A stretch of 64,000 nucleotides of DNA from Protonemura montana (taxonomy: Eukaryota > Arthropoda > Insecta > Plecoptera > Nemouridae), in NCBI GenBank assembly GCA_947568835.1, contig OX387608.1, forward strand, positions 17,084,535 through 17,148,534, given 5' to 3'. Below, piece after piece: positions 35,865 through 47,370 of this stretch. Below the pieces are notes generated by a model. That model was not told the origin of the DNA. It searched no databases and was given only the letters and a program-made list of their open reading frames with translations. The translations under genes and the position numbers were made by a program. The stretch's first letter is position 1. Every line of letters begins with the position of its first letter.

Positions 35865-36925
35865 CTGTTTAGAGTCTAGGTGCTGTTTAGAGTCTAGGTG
35901 CTGTTTAGAGTCTAGGTGCTGTTTAGAGTCTAGGTGCTGTTTAGAGGCTAGGTGCTGTTTAGAGGCTAGGTACTGTTTAGAGGCTAGGTGCTGTTTAGAG
36001 GCTAGGTGCTGTTTAGAGGCTAGGTGCTGTTTAGAGGCTAGGTGCTGTTTAGAGGCTAGGTGCTGTTTAGAGTCTAGGTGCTGTTTAGAGTCTAGGTGCT
36101 GTTTAGAGTCTAGGTGCTGTTTAGAGGCTAGGTGCTGTTTAGAGTCTAGGTGCTGTTTAGAGGCTAGGTGCTGTTTAGAGTCTAGGTGCTGTTTAGAGTC
36201 TCGGTGCTGTTTAGAGGCTAGGTGCTGTTTAGAGTCTAGGTGCTGTTTAGAGTCTAGGTGCTGTTTAGAGGCTAGGTGCTGTTTAGAGTCTAGGTGCTGT
36301 TTAGAGTCTCGGTGCTGTTTAGAGGCTAGGTGCTGTTTAGAGGCTAGGTGCTGTTTAGAGGCTAGGTGCTGTTTAGAGGCTAGGTGCTGTTTAGAGTCTA
36401 GGTGCTGTTTAGAGTCTAGGTGCTGTTTAGAGTCTCGGTGCTGTTTAGAGGCTAGGTGCTGTTTAGAGTCTAGGTGCTGTTTAGAGGCTAGGTGCTGTTT
36501 AGAGGCTAGGTGCTGTTAAGAGTCTAGGTGCTGTTTAGAGTCTAGGTGCTGTTTAGAGTCTAGGTGCTGTTTAGAGGCTAGGTGCTGTTAAGAGTCTAGG
36601 TGCTGTTTAGAGTCTAGGTGCTGTTTAGAGGCTAGGTGCTGTTTAGAGTCTAGGTGCTGTTTAGAGTCTAGGTGCTGTTTAGAGTCTAGGTGCTGTTTAG
36701 AGTCTAGGTGATGTTTAGAGGCTAGGTGCTGTTTAGAGGCTAGGTGCTGTTTAGAAGCTAGGTGCTGTTTAGAGTCTAGGTGCTGTTTAGAGTCTAGGTG
36801 CTGTTTAGAGGCTAGGTGCTGTTTAGAGGCTAGGTGCTGTTTAGAGGCTAGGTGCTGTTTAGAGGCTAGGTGCTGTTTAGAGTCTAGGTGCTGTTTAGAG
36901 TCTAGGTGCTGTTTAGAGGCTAGGT
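35865..36925. repeat. 18-bp minisatellite
   Basis: About 59 copies of TGCTGTTTAGAGTCTAGG or TGCTGTTTAGAGGCTAGG; the T/G site is close to a binary code along the array. Rare variants: TCTCGG, GTTAAGAG, GTGATG. Because 18 is divisible by three, a plus frame from an ATG at 35788 (context AAAAATGGCTGCC) stays open for 243 codons, reading mostly a CCLESR/CCLEAR hexapeptide. Confidence 0.96.
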
Positions 36926-37467
36926 TTAGTTTTTGGTTAAGATTTGAAAGCGAAAACAAAACGCAAGCCACGCCCACAAATGGCTTCAAAGATCGTTACA
37001 CGTGTTGGTATCTACGTGAATATGACGCGTTCAATTAGAAATAACTGGCGCACGCGTCTGAACCATACAATGCACAAATTGGGTAATTAATTATTACGTG
37101 CCGAGACGAAGGAGGGGGGGGGGGGAGGGATTTAATTAAATCCCCCTTCATCACGCGCAAGTCCCTTATAAAGAATTTATCAAAACAAGCTTCGTAAACA
37201 GCTTAGCACCGAGCAATTGCGTCGTTAAACACAGATGAGAATCGGCGAGTTTATACTCGATGATTTGCTTCATCTAATAAAGCATCTTGCAGAAATTAGA
37301 TGCTGGGAGCAAAGAATTGCAGCGCCTATGAATAATTATCTTCAAGAACAGACGAGTTTAACTTAAGGGGAGACCTCTTGAAAGATTACCTCCCACCCTT
37401 TTCCACCCTCACAATAAAGTGGCTGGAAAACATCGCCTATACGCTTTTAGATCTTCATAACGTAAGC
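36926..37467. other. Unique spacer with G12 run
   Basis: A G-run at 37114-37125. No gene was recognised. Confidence 0.6.
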
Positions 37468-38470
37468 TCATTCCTCCAACCTCTCTCCCGAATAGAACTG
37501 GTCGTGTGTATGATGGTCACCCATTTAATAACTGACCCAGCGCAGTGTTGCTTAACTTTCATCCCTCCAACCTCTCTCCCAACAGAACTGGTCATGTGTA
37601 TAATGGTCACCATCCAATACCTGACCCAGCGCAGTGTTGCTTAACTTTCATCCCTCCAACCTCTCTCCCAAACAGAACTGGTCATGTGTATGATGGTCAC
37701 CCATCCAATACGGTGACCCAGCGCAGTTTTGCTTAACTTTCATCCCACCAACCTCTCTCCCAACAGAACTGGTCATGTATATGATGGTCACCCATCCAAT
37801 ACCTGACCCAGCGCAGTGTTGCTTAACTTTCATCCCTCCAACCTCTCTCCCAAACAGAACTGGTCATGTATATGATGGTCACCCATCCAATACCTGACCC
37901 AGCGCAGTGTTGCTTAACTTTCATCCCTCCAACCTCTCTCCCGAACAGAACTGGTCATGTGTATGACGGTCACCCATCCAATACCTGACCCAGCGCAGTG
38001 TTGCTTAACTTTCATCCCTCCAACCTCTCTCCCGAACAGAACTGGTCATGTGTATGATGGTCACCCATCCAATACCTGACCCAGCGCAGTGTTGCTTAAC
38101 TTTCATCCCTCCAACCTCTCTCCCGAACAGAACTGGTCATGTGTATGATGGTCACCCATCCAATACCTGACCCAGCGCAGTGTTGCTTAACTTTCATCCC
38201 TCCAACCTCTCTCCCGAACAGAACTGGTCATGTGTATGATGGTCACCCATCCAATACCTGACCCAGCGCAGTGTTGCTTAACTTTCATCCCTCCAACCTC
38301 TCTCCCGAACAGAACTGGTCATGTGTATGATGGTCACCCATCCAATACCTGACCCAGCGCAGTGTTGCTTAACTTTCATCCCTCCAACCTCTCTCCCGAA
38401 CAGAACTGGTCATGTGTATGATGGTCACCCATCCAATACCTGACCCAGCGCAGTGTTGCTTAACTTCGGT
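37468..38470 (-). mobile_element. 5S-SINE 91-bp array, about eleven modules
   Basis: On the minus strand CACCGAAGTTAAGCAACACT (end of head) is followed by about eleven 91-bp modules. The modules nearest the head are almost identical; those at 37468-37860 are more diverged, with small deletions. This polarity suggests growth from the head side. The SINE body is absent. Confidence 0.92.
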
Positions 38471-39736
38471 GCCACCAAACGTTGAAACAGAATGCACTTA
38501 ATATCCACGGCCCCAATTAAACCACTCAAGCAAACTGCATTACTTAGCGTTGATTAATACAATGTACTTAGCTCGGATAATTGGTTTGAATTTCATCAAG
38601 CATCGTAAATGCCCCGAAGCACTAATTATGCATTTGAAATAATGCATGTACTTATTGCTCTGTAATTGCTTGTAATAGAGGAAGTAATTGCTGTACTCGA
38701 CGGGTTTAAATCGAGTGCTCTGTGCCACTAACTTTACTAGAAATGTACCACAACTCTAGTTGGGCGCAATCAGACTCAACTTTTACAACCGAATTCTGCC
38801 AAGAAGCGACCCAGAAGTAAACATGTTGATCTTATGAAGACGTTATTTGTGAGAAGGGGTGGAGGAGGGAGGGGGGTTAAACGTGGGTGGGGGTGTAAGC
38901 GAAATTCCCTGTCGCTGTCGCTAAAATTCGATCAAAATATCAAAATATTAAAAACCGTTTTTTTCCTCGGAATTGAGACGCAACGCTCCCAGATGTTTTG
39001 ATATAATCTCACGGCATTTTAATTAACTAATTATGCGTCCCCCTCCCCCTAGAGCCGGGGGGGGGGGGGGAGGGGTGGGACACGTAATTGGTTTCAACCT
39101 CGTCGAGTTTTGACAGAGAACTTTGCCGCAAAACGCAGATAAACTCCCAAGTAAAGGCCGATATTAAGAATCAGGACATGCAGACTTTTTTCTTCCTGAT
39201 TTCTGATTCCTGATTTTTAAACGCGATCCCGATTAATAATTTCTTCTTGTATGCAGAACCCGCGGCTCGGCACGGGATAATCGAATCAATTTCAAACTTT
39301 TCCCGGCTTTTCCTCGTTTTCCGACCGCATTCTAATCTGGAAAGCACACAGCGAGGATTTTCAGCCGCCGATCGGCAGCTTTTTTTGTGCGCGCTTTTTC
39401 CGAAACATGCGCCGCGATCGGAAAATCTTTTCAAAGTTATTCGTCAATTAAAAGAAAATTTCGCTCCGATATGCAACAAGCGGTTTTCCATTTTCCCGGC
39501 GGCGCAGTTTCCCTGGAAAATTCAACCCGGCCACTGTTTTCTTAGCGCCGAATTCAACGCGAGTTGCGTTCTTTTACAATAAATCAACCAAAAACTTAAC
39601 ATTTTCATACAATTTCTAGCTCAATCAAAATTTTTGTATTATAATCTTGATTGATTTATTGCCTTGTGGTGTTTAACGACGCATTGATTCAACAACGAAC
39701 CCTGTAACTCTTGTCTGACGATTACTTTTCAGTCAA
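38471..39736. other. Intron sequence, including a possible alternative exon
   Basis: A G14 run lies at 39057-39070. A GC-rich open frame preceded by a good 3' splice site starts at 39257 (separate entry). The rest is unrecognised. Confidence 0.55.
39257..39582 (+). other. Speculative alternative 3' terminal exon
   Basis: TTCTTCTTGTATGCAG ends at 39256. If joined to the linker exon (phase 1, G|AA gives Glu), the frame stays open for 108 codons to TAA at 39580-39582, which overlaps an AATAAA hexamer (39579-39584). The product would replace the C345C domain. The peptide matches nothing I recognise, so this may be chance in a GC-rich patch or an old element. Only structure, not homology, supports it. 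Confidence 0.15.
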
Positions 39737-42700
39737 AGCCAATAGACCAGTGTCACAGAGACAGTCAATAGACCAGTGTCACAGAGACAGCCAATAGACC
39801 AGTGTCACAGAGACAGCCAATAGACCAGTGTCACAGAGACAGCCAATAGACCAGTGTCACAGAGACAGTCAATAGACCAGTGTCACAGAGACAGCCAATA
39901 GACCAGTGTCACAGAGACAGCCAATAGACCAGTGTCACAGAGACAGCCAATAGACCAGTGTCACAGAGACAGCCAATAGACCAGTGTCACAGAGACAGTC
40001 AATAGACCAGTGTCACAGAGACAGCCAATAGACCAGTGTCACAGAGACAGTCAATAGACCAGTGTCACAGAGACAGCCAATAGACCAGTGTCACAGAGAC
40101 AGCCAATAGACCAGTGTCACAGAGACAGTCAATAGACCAGTGTCACAGAGACAGCCAATAGACCAGTGTCACAGAGACAGGCAATAGACCAGTGTCACAG
40201 AGACAGCCAATATACCAGTGTCACAGAGACAGTCAATAGACCAGTGTCACAGAGACAGTCAATAGACCAGTGTCACAGAGACAGCCAATAGACCAGTGTC
40301 ACAGAGACAGTTAATAGACCAGTGTCACAGAGACAGTCAATAGACCAGTGTCACAGAGACAGCCAATAGACAGTGTCACAGAGACAGCCAATAGACCAGT
40401 GTCACAGAGACAGTCAATAGACCAGTGTCACAGAGACAGCCAATAGACAGTGTCACAGAGACAGTCAATAGACCAGTGTCACAGAGACAGCCAATAGACC
40501 AGTGTCATAGAGACAGCCAATAGACCAGTGTCACAGAGACAGTCAATAGACCAGTGTCACAGAGACAGCCAATAGACCAGTGTCACAGAGACAGCCAATA
40601 GACCAGTGTCACAGAGACAGTCAATAGACCAGTGTCACAGAGACAGTCAATAGACCAGTGTCACAGAGACAGCCAATAGACCAGTGTCACAGAGACAGCC
40701 AATAGACCAGTGTCACAGAGACAGGCAATAGACCAGTGTCACAGAGACAGCCTATAGACCAGTGTCACAGAGACAGCCTATAGACCAGTGTCACAGAGAC
40801 AGTTAATAGACCAGTGTCACAGAGACAGCCAATAGACCAGTGTCACAGAGACAGTCAATAGACCAGTGTCACAGAGACAGCCAATAGACCAGTGTCACAG
40901 AGACAGTTAATAGACCAGTGTCACAGAGACAGTCAATAGACCAGTGTCACAGAGACAGCCAATAGACAGTGTCACAGAGACAGCCAATAGACCAGTGTCA
41001 CAGAGACAGTCAATAGACCAGTGTCACAGAGACAGCCAATAGACAGTGTCACAGAGACAGCCAATAGACCAGTGTCACAGAGACAGTCAATAGACCAGTG
41101 TCCCAGAGACAGCCAATAGACCAGTGTCACAGAGACAGCCAATAGACCAGTGTCACAGAGACAGCCAATAGACCAGTGTCACAGAGACAGCCAATAGACC
41201 AGTGTCACAGAGACAGCCAATAGACCATGTCACAGAGACAGCCAATAGACCAGTGTCACAGAGACAGCCAATAGACCATGTCACAGAGACAGCCAATAGA
41301 CCAGTGTCACAGAGACAGCCAATAGACCAGTGTCACAGAGACAGCCAATAGACCAGTGTCATAGAGACAGCCAATAGACCAGTGTCACAGAGACAGCCAA
41401 TAGACCAGTGTCACAGAGACAGCCAATAGACCAGTGTCACAGAGACAGCCAATAGACCAGTGTCACAGAGACAGTCAATAGACCAGTGTCACAGAGACAG
41501 TCAATAGACCAGTGTCACAGAGACAGCCAATAGACCAGTGTCACAGAGACAGTCAATAGACCAGTGTCACAGAGACAGTCAATAGACTAGTGTCACAGAG
41601 ACAGCCAATAGACCAGTGTCACAGAGACAGTCAATAGACCAGTGTCACAGAGATAGCCAATAGACCAGTGTCACAGAGACAGTCAATAGACCAGTGTCAC
41701 AGAGACAGCCAATAGACAGTGTCACAGAGACAGCCAATAGACCAGTGTCACAGAGACAGTCAATAGACCAGTGTCACAGAGACAGCCAATAGACAGTGTC
41801 ACAGAGACAGCCAATAGACCAGTGTCACAGAGACAGTCAATAGACCAGTGTCCCAGAGACAGTTAATAGACCAGTGTCACAGAGACAGCCAATAGACCAG
41901 TGTCACAGAGACAGCCAATAGACCAGTGTCACAGAGACAGCCAATAGACCAGTGTCACAGAGACAGTCAATAGACTAGTGTCACAGAGACAGCCAATAGA
42001 CCAGTGTCACAGAGACAGTCAATAGACCAGTGTCACAGAGACAGTCAATAGACCAGTGTCACAGAGACAGTCAATAGACCAGTGTCACAGAGACAGCCAA
42101 TAGACCAGTGTCACAGAGACAGCCAATAGACCAGTGTCACAGAGACAGCCAATAGACCAGTGTCACAGAGACAGTCAAGAGACCAGTGTCACAGAGACAG
42201 TTAATAGACCAGTGTCACAGAGACAGCCAATAGACCAGTGTCACAGAGACAGCCAATAGACCAGTGTCACAGAGACAGTCAATAGACCAGTGTCACAGAG
42301 ACAGCCAATAGACCAGTGTCACAGAGACAGCCTATAGACCAGTGTCACAGAGACAGCCAATAGACCAGTGTCACAGAGACAGCCAATAGACCAGTGTCAC
42401 AGAGACAGTCAATAGACCAGTGTCACAGAGACAGCCAATAGACCAGTGTCATAGAGACAGCCAATAGACCAGTGTCACAGAGACAGTCAATAGACCAGTG
42501 TCACAGAGACAGCCAATAGACCAGTGTCACAGAGACAGCCAATAGACCAGTGTCACAGAGACAGCCAATAGACCAGTGTCACAGAGACAGCCAATAGACC
42601 AGTGTCACAGAGACAGCCAATAGACCAGTGTCACAGAGACAGGCAATAGACCAGTGTCACAGAGACAGCCTATAGACCAGTGTCACAGAGACAGCCTATA

Positions 42701-44431
42701 GACCAGTGTCACAGAGACAGTTAATAGACCAGTGTCACAGAGACAGCCAATAGACCAGTGTCACAGAGACAGTCAATAGACCAGTGTCACAGAGACAGCC
42801 AATAGACCAGTGTCACAGAGACAGGCAATAGACCAGTGTCACAGAGACAGTCAATAGACCAGTGTCACAGAGACAGTCAATAGACCAGTGTCACAGAGAC
42901 AGTCAATAAACCAGTGTCACAGAGACAGTCAATAGACCAGTGTCACAGAGACAGCCAATAGACCAGTGTCACAGAGACAGTCAATAGACCAGTGTCACAG
43001 AGACAGTCAATAGACCAGTGTCACAGAGACAGCCAATAGACCAGTGTCACAGAGACAGCCAATAGACCAGTGTCACAGAGACAGCCAATAGACCAGTGTC
43101 ACAGAGACAGCCAATAGACCAGTGTCACAGAGACAGCCAATAGACCAGTGTCACAGAGACAGTCAATAGACCAGTGTCACAGAGACAGCCAATAGACCAG
43201 TGTCACAGAGACAGTCAATAGACCAGTGTCACAGAGACAGCCAATAGACCAGTGTCACAGAGACAGTCAATAGACCAGTGTCACAGAGACAGCCAATAGA
43301 CCAGTGTCACAGAGACAGTCAATAGACCAGTGTCACAGAGACAGCCAATAGACCAGTGTCACAGAGACAGTCAATAGACCAGTGTCACAGAGACAGTCAA
43401 TAGACCAGTGTCACAGAGACAGCCAATAGACCAGTGTCACAGAGACAGTCAATAGACCAGTGTCACAGAGACAGCCAATAGACCAGTGTCACAGAGACAG
43501 TCAATAGACCAGTGTCACAGAGACAGCCAATAGACCAGTGTCACAGAGACAGTCAATAGACCAGTGTCACAGAGACAGTCAATAGACCAGTGTCACAGAG
43601 ACAGTCAATAGACCAGTGTCACAGAGACAGCCAATAGACCAGTGTCACAGAGACAGCCAATAGACCAGTGTCATAGAGACAGCCAATAGACCAGTGTCAC
43701 AGGGACAGCCAATAGACCAGTGTCACAGAGACAGCCAATAGACCAGTGTCACAGAGACAGTCAATAGACCAGTGTCACAGAGACAGCCAATAGACCAGTG
43801 TCATAGAGACAGCCAATAGACCAGTGTCACAGGGACAGCCAATAGACCAGTGTCACAGAGACAGCCAATAGACCAGTGTCACAGGGACAGCCAATAGACC
43901 AGTGTCACAGAGACAGTCAATAGACCAGTGTCACAGAGACAGTCAATAGACCAGTGTCACAGAGACAGCCAATAGACCAGTGTCACAGAGACAGTCAATA
44001 GACCAGTGTCACAGAGACAGCCAATAGACCAGTGTCACAGAGACAGCCAATAGACCAGTGTCACAGAGACAGCCAATAGACCAGTGTCACAGAGACAGCC
44101 AATAGACCAGTGTCACAGAGACAGCCAATAGACCAGTGTCACAGAGACAGCCAATAGACCAGTGTCACAGAGACAGCCAATAGACCAGTGTCACAGAGAC
44201 AGCAAATAGACCAGTGTCACAGAGACAGTCAATAGACCAGTGTCACAGAGACAGTCAATAGACCAGTGTCACAGAGACAGTCAATAGACCAGTGTCACAG
44301 AGACAGTCAATAGACCAGTGTCACAGAGACAGCCAATAGACCAGTGTCACAGAGACAGCCAATAGACCAGTGTCACAGAGACAGTCAATAGACCAGTGTC
44401 ACAGAGACAGTCAATAGACCAGTGTCACAGA
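39737..44431. repeat. 26-bp minisatellite, about 180 copies
   Basis: Unit CAGTGTCACAGAGACAGCCA then ATAGAC, with C/T/G variants (AGCCAATAG, AGTCAATAG, AGGCAATAG, AGTTAATAG, AGCCTATAG) and 25-bp deletion copies (TAGACAGTG). Paired deletion copies 77 bp apart recur at 40367/40444, 40963/41040 and 41713/41790, so whole blocks have been duplicated. The plus-strand unit contains CCAAT. Confidence 0.97.
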
Positions 44432-45249
44432 ATCCGTTGTCCAAACGGAACAAACCTTATAAAACCTAACAAAACCTAACAAAATAAAACCAGCTTGATC
44501 GGTGAAACACGAGTGCCAACTTTGAATCGAATCGCCACGCCCTGTCACCGCGACAAAACGTCACTCGTTTCCTCTTGGGACTCTCGTGACGTCACGGGAC
44601 ACGGTCGTTCCTTAAATCGGCGGGAACATCACTTATAAAGCGATTGCAATCCCATCAAGACGGAACCGAAGCAAGCAGTTGGCAAGACTGACTCGCCACG
44701 TACCGTCGCTCTGAGCGGTTGGTATTCATGAGCCGGCTACGGGCATTAGGCTGACCCGACGCACGACGCCGCTGGGACGTCGGCGTCTTGGTAACGTCAT
44801 TAGTTTGCGTCGCCTTGTGCTATAAGTTGGCAGTGGAGTACCGCAGGGGTCACTTCTTGGGCCAGCTGGAGTCGTTGGTGTCCTTCACACGTGACGGGAT
44901 AACGATTAGTTATAAACTGTACCAATATTTCCTTTTGTTACTGAATTTCTAGGCTTCTTTTCACTAATAAATGAAAGTAACCTAAAACATAAATCAAGTA
45001 GGCCGTGTCCTGCCGGGACTTTTAGATACCAGACGCTTTACAGGGACACCAACCTTTTCAAAAACAGGACAATCCCAAAACACACCAACATAAGTCAACA
45101 GGTCACAGAGTGCGTTGAAAGCTCTGTCTTAAACTACCTTCCGAAGGACGATTTAGAAAGATTTAGAAGCCACCGGTTACCCTATAATTGGTGCTAAACG
45201 CTCCACTCGTTAGATTTGTTGAATCTCAAGTCCATGAGATCTCTTTTAA
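44432..45249. other. Unique spacer
   Basis: No gene was recognised. GC-rich around 44560-44830, with short ACAAAACCTAACAAAACC near 44455. Confidence 0.6.
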
Positions 45250-45468
45250 CATCCAATACCTGACTCAGCGCAGTGTTGCTTAACTTTCATCCCTTCAACC
45301 TCTCTCCCGAACAGAACTGGTCGTGTGTATGATGGTCACCCATCCAATACCTGACCCAGAGCAGTGTTGCTTAACTTTCATCCCACCAACCTCTCTCCTA
45401 AACTGATCCAGCCAGCGCATGGCGGTCACCCATCTAATACGGTAACCCAGCGCAGTGTTGCTTAACCC
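45250..45468 (-). mobile_element. 5S-SINE fragment with an older-looking module
   Basis: Two and a half minus-strand modules. The one at about 45385-45468 reads GGATG-like box then GGTGACCGCCATGCGCTGGC instead of GGTGACCATCATACACATG. GGTGACCGCC is closer to true 5S rRNA, so this module may keep an ancestral state without the 15-bp direct-repeat segment. Confidence 0.8.
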
Positions 45469-46021
45469 ACAATTTTATAAATCGCATTAAAAAAAAACTG
45501 GCGCCAGACATTTTTACGGCGTCGCGACGCCACTGGAGCCGCCAGGCGTCGCTCTTTACGTATAGTAGGGGGTGGGGGGGAAGCTGTGGCTACATTTTGG
45601 GTTCATAACTCCCTGACGCATGCGCCCTGGCGCGAGGCTTGCAGGGGATGAGTCAAAGTGAAATAAAATTACTTGCTTGGCTATTTTTTCATGCTCTTGG
45701 CAACGGCTTTAAGGCTTGGAGAGGGTGAAGGAGGGGGGTGGGGGAGGGGTGGGGGGATAAGAGGGTGGAGGAGGGGGTGATTGTTTTAGCACGTGACGTG
45801 ACCTAAGAAACAAAATAAGGCGACTCGAGTGAAATATTAAAAGAGTTTAGGGGTTGCTTTTTACGGATTTTTTTTTCGTTGGTCGTTTTATTTGGCGAGC
45901 AACTGAAGAGTCTTATGTTTCGATCTCGTTCCTCTTCGCTGCTCGGGGCCAGGAAATTGCCCTGCGTACATTCTTTCACCAGTGAAATTTTCCACGCATA
46001 ACGTTCTATGATAAGGTCGGG
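45469..46021. other. Spacer with G-rich tracts
   Basis: G-rich patches at 45566-45580 and 45730-45780. No gene was recognised. Confidence 0.6.
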
Positions 46022-46687
46022 GTGCTTGGAAGGGTGGCTTGGAAGGGTGGCTTGGAAGGGTGGCTTGGAAGGGTGGCTTGGAAGGGTGGCTTGGAAGGGT
46101 GGCTTGGAAGGCTTGGAAGGGTGGCTTGGAAGGGTGGCTTGGAAGGCTTGGAAGGGTGGCTTGGAAGGGTGGCTTGGAAGGGTGGCTTGGAAGGCTTGGA
46201 AGGGTGGCTTGGAAGGGTGGCTTGGAAGGGTGGCTTGGAAGGGTGGCTTGGAAGGGTGGCTTGGAAGGGTGCTTGGAAGGGTGGCTTGGAAGGGTGGCTT
46301 GGAAGGGTGGCTTGGAAGGCTTGGAAGGGTGGCTTGGAAGGGTTGCTTGGAAGGGTGCTTGGAAGGGTGGCTTGGAAGGGTGGCTTGGAAGGGTGGCTTG
46401 GAAGGGTGCTTGGAAGGGTGGCTTGGAAGGGTGGCTTGGAAGGGTGGCTTGGAAGGCTTGGAAGGGTGGCTTGGAAGGGTGGCTTGGAAGGGTGGCTTGG
46501 AAGGGTGGCTTGGAAGGGTTGCTTGGAAGGGTGCTTGGAAGGATGGCTTGGAAGGGTGCTTGGAAGGATGGCTTGGAAGGGTGGCTTGGAAGGGTGGCTT
46601 GGAAGGGTGGCTTGGAAGGGTGGCTTGGAAGGATGGCTTGGAAGGGTGCTAGGAAGGGTGGCTAGGAAGGGTGCTAGGAAGGGTGGC
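46022..46687. repeat. 13-bp minisatellite with 9- and 12-bp variants
   Basis: Unit GGAAGGGTGGCTT, mixed with GGAAGGCTT and GGAAGGGTGCTT forms. Length changes keep switching frame, yet several frames stay open (up to 260 codons) because no phase of the unit contains a stop. The strand is strongly purine-rich. Confidence 0.94.
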
Positions 46688-46850
46688 TCCTGCACTCGGG
46701 GAGCTAAAACTAGGCTAGTAAAAACAGATGTAAAATTACTTCGATATAAACGCCCTGCAAATGGGAATAAAAACCGATCGAGATCAGAGTTTGCATCGCA
46801 ATAATCTTGAAGAATTCATTCACTTGTTATGATTGACTTATTGTTAAACA

Positions 46851-46940
46851 CAAAGTTAGGCAAAGTTAGGCAAAGTTGGGTCAAAGTTGGGTCAAAGTTA
46901 AGCAAAGTTAGGCAAAGTTAGGCAAAGTTAGGCAAAGTTA
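46851..46940. repeat. Short 10-bp repeat
   Basis: About nine copies of CAAAGTTAGG / CAAAGTTGGGT. Confidence 0.85.
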
Positions 46941-47370
46941 AGGAAGGCAATATCTCGCTTTTCACTTCCACTTCTTAGCGCAGACGAGAAAACGAATTCA
47001 CAAATAAACACGAACTACATTTTCATGCCACGAGTTTATTTTTCCACCGTCAACAACGCATTACCATCAAAGACGCGTAAATAATCTCTCCCAATTTTCA
47101 TCCAGACGCATTGCCAACCAGTTAATAGCCGGCCCCCCTCGGAGGAATGGGTGGGGGGGGGGGGGGGGAGGGGGGGGGGGGGGGTGCCCCATGTCACACC
47201 CTTCCCAAGAACTGTGCCGCCAACCCAACGATGAACTGAGTTTAAATCTTATGACGAGTGTTAAAAACGTCGACCCCTCTAACGCCTCCAATATTAGCTT
47301 CAGCGAAAATAAAAAAAAACGGGTGTAGCTGTATCTTATTGGTACGGCCGATATTAAAGCTTGACTACGT
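46941..47370. other. Spacer with long G-runs and a flanking repeat
   Basis: G16 and G15 runs lie at 47153-47168 and 47170-47184. From 47251 (ATGACGAGTG) to about 47319 the sequence is repeated on the other side of the next array, at 50827-50896. Confidence 0.75.

Noticed and set aside
46006..46804. Proline-rich or Gly/Trp/Leu-rich frames up to 260 codons
   Set aside because: The 13-bp low-complexity array has no stops in several phases. Frequent 9- and 12-bp units would shift any real frame.
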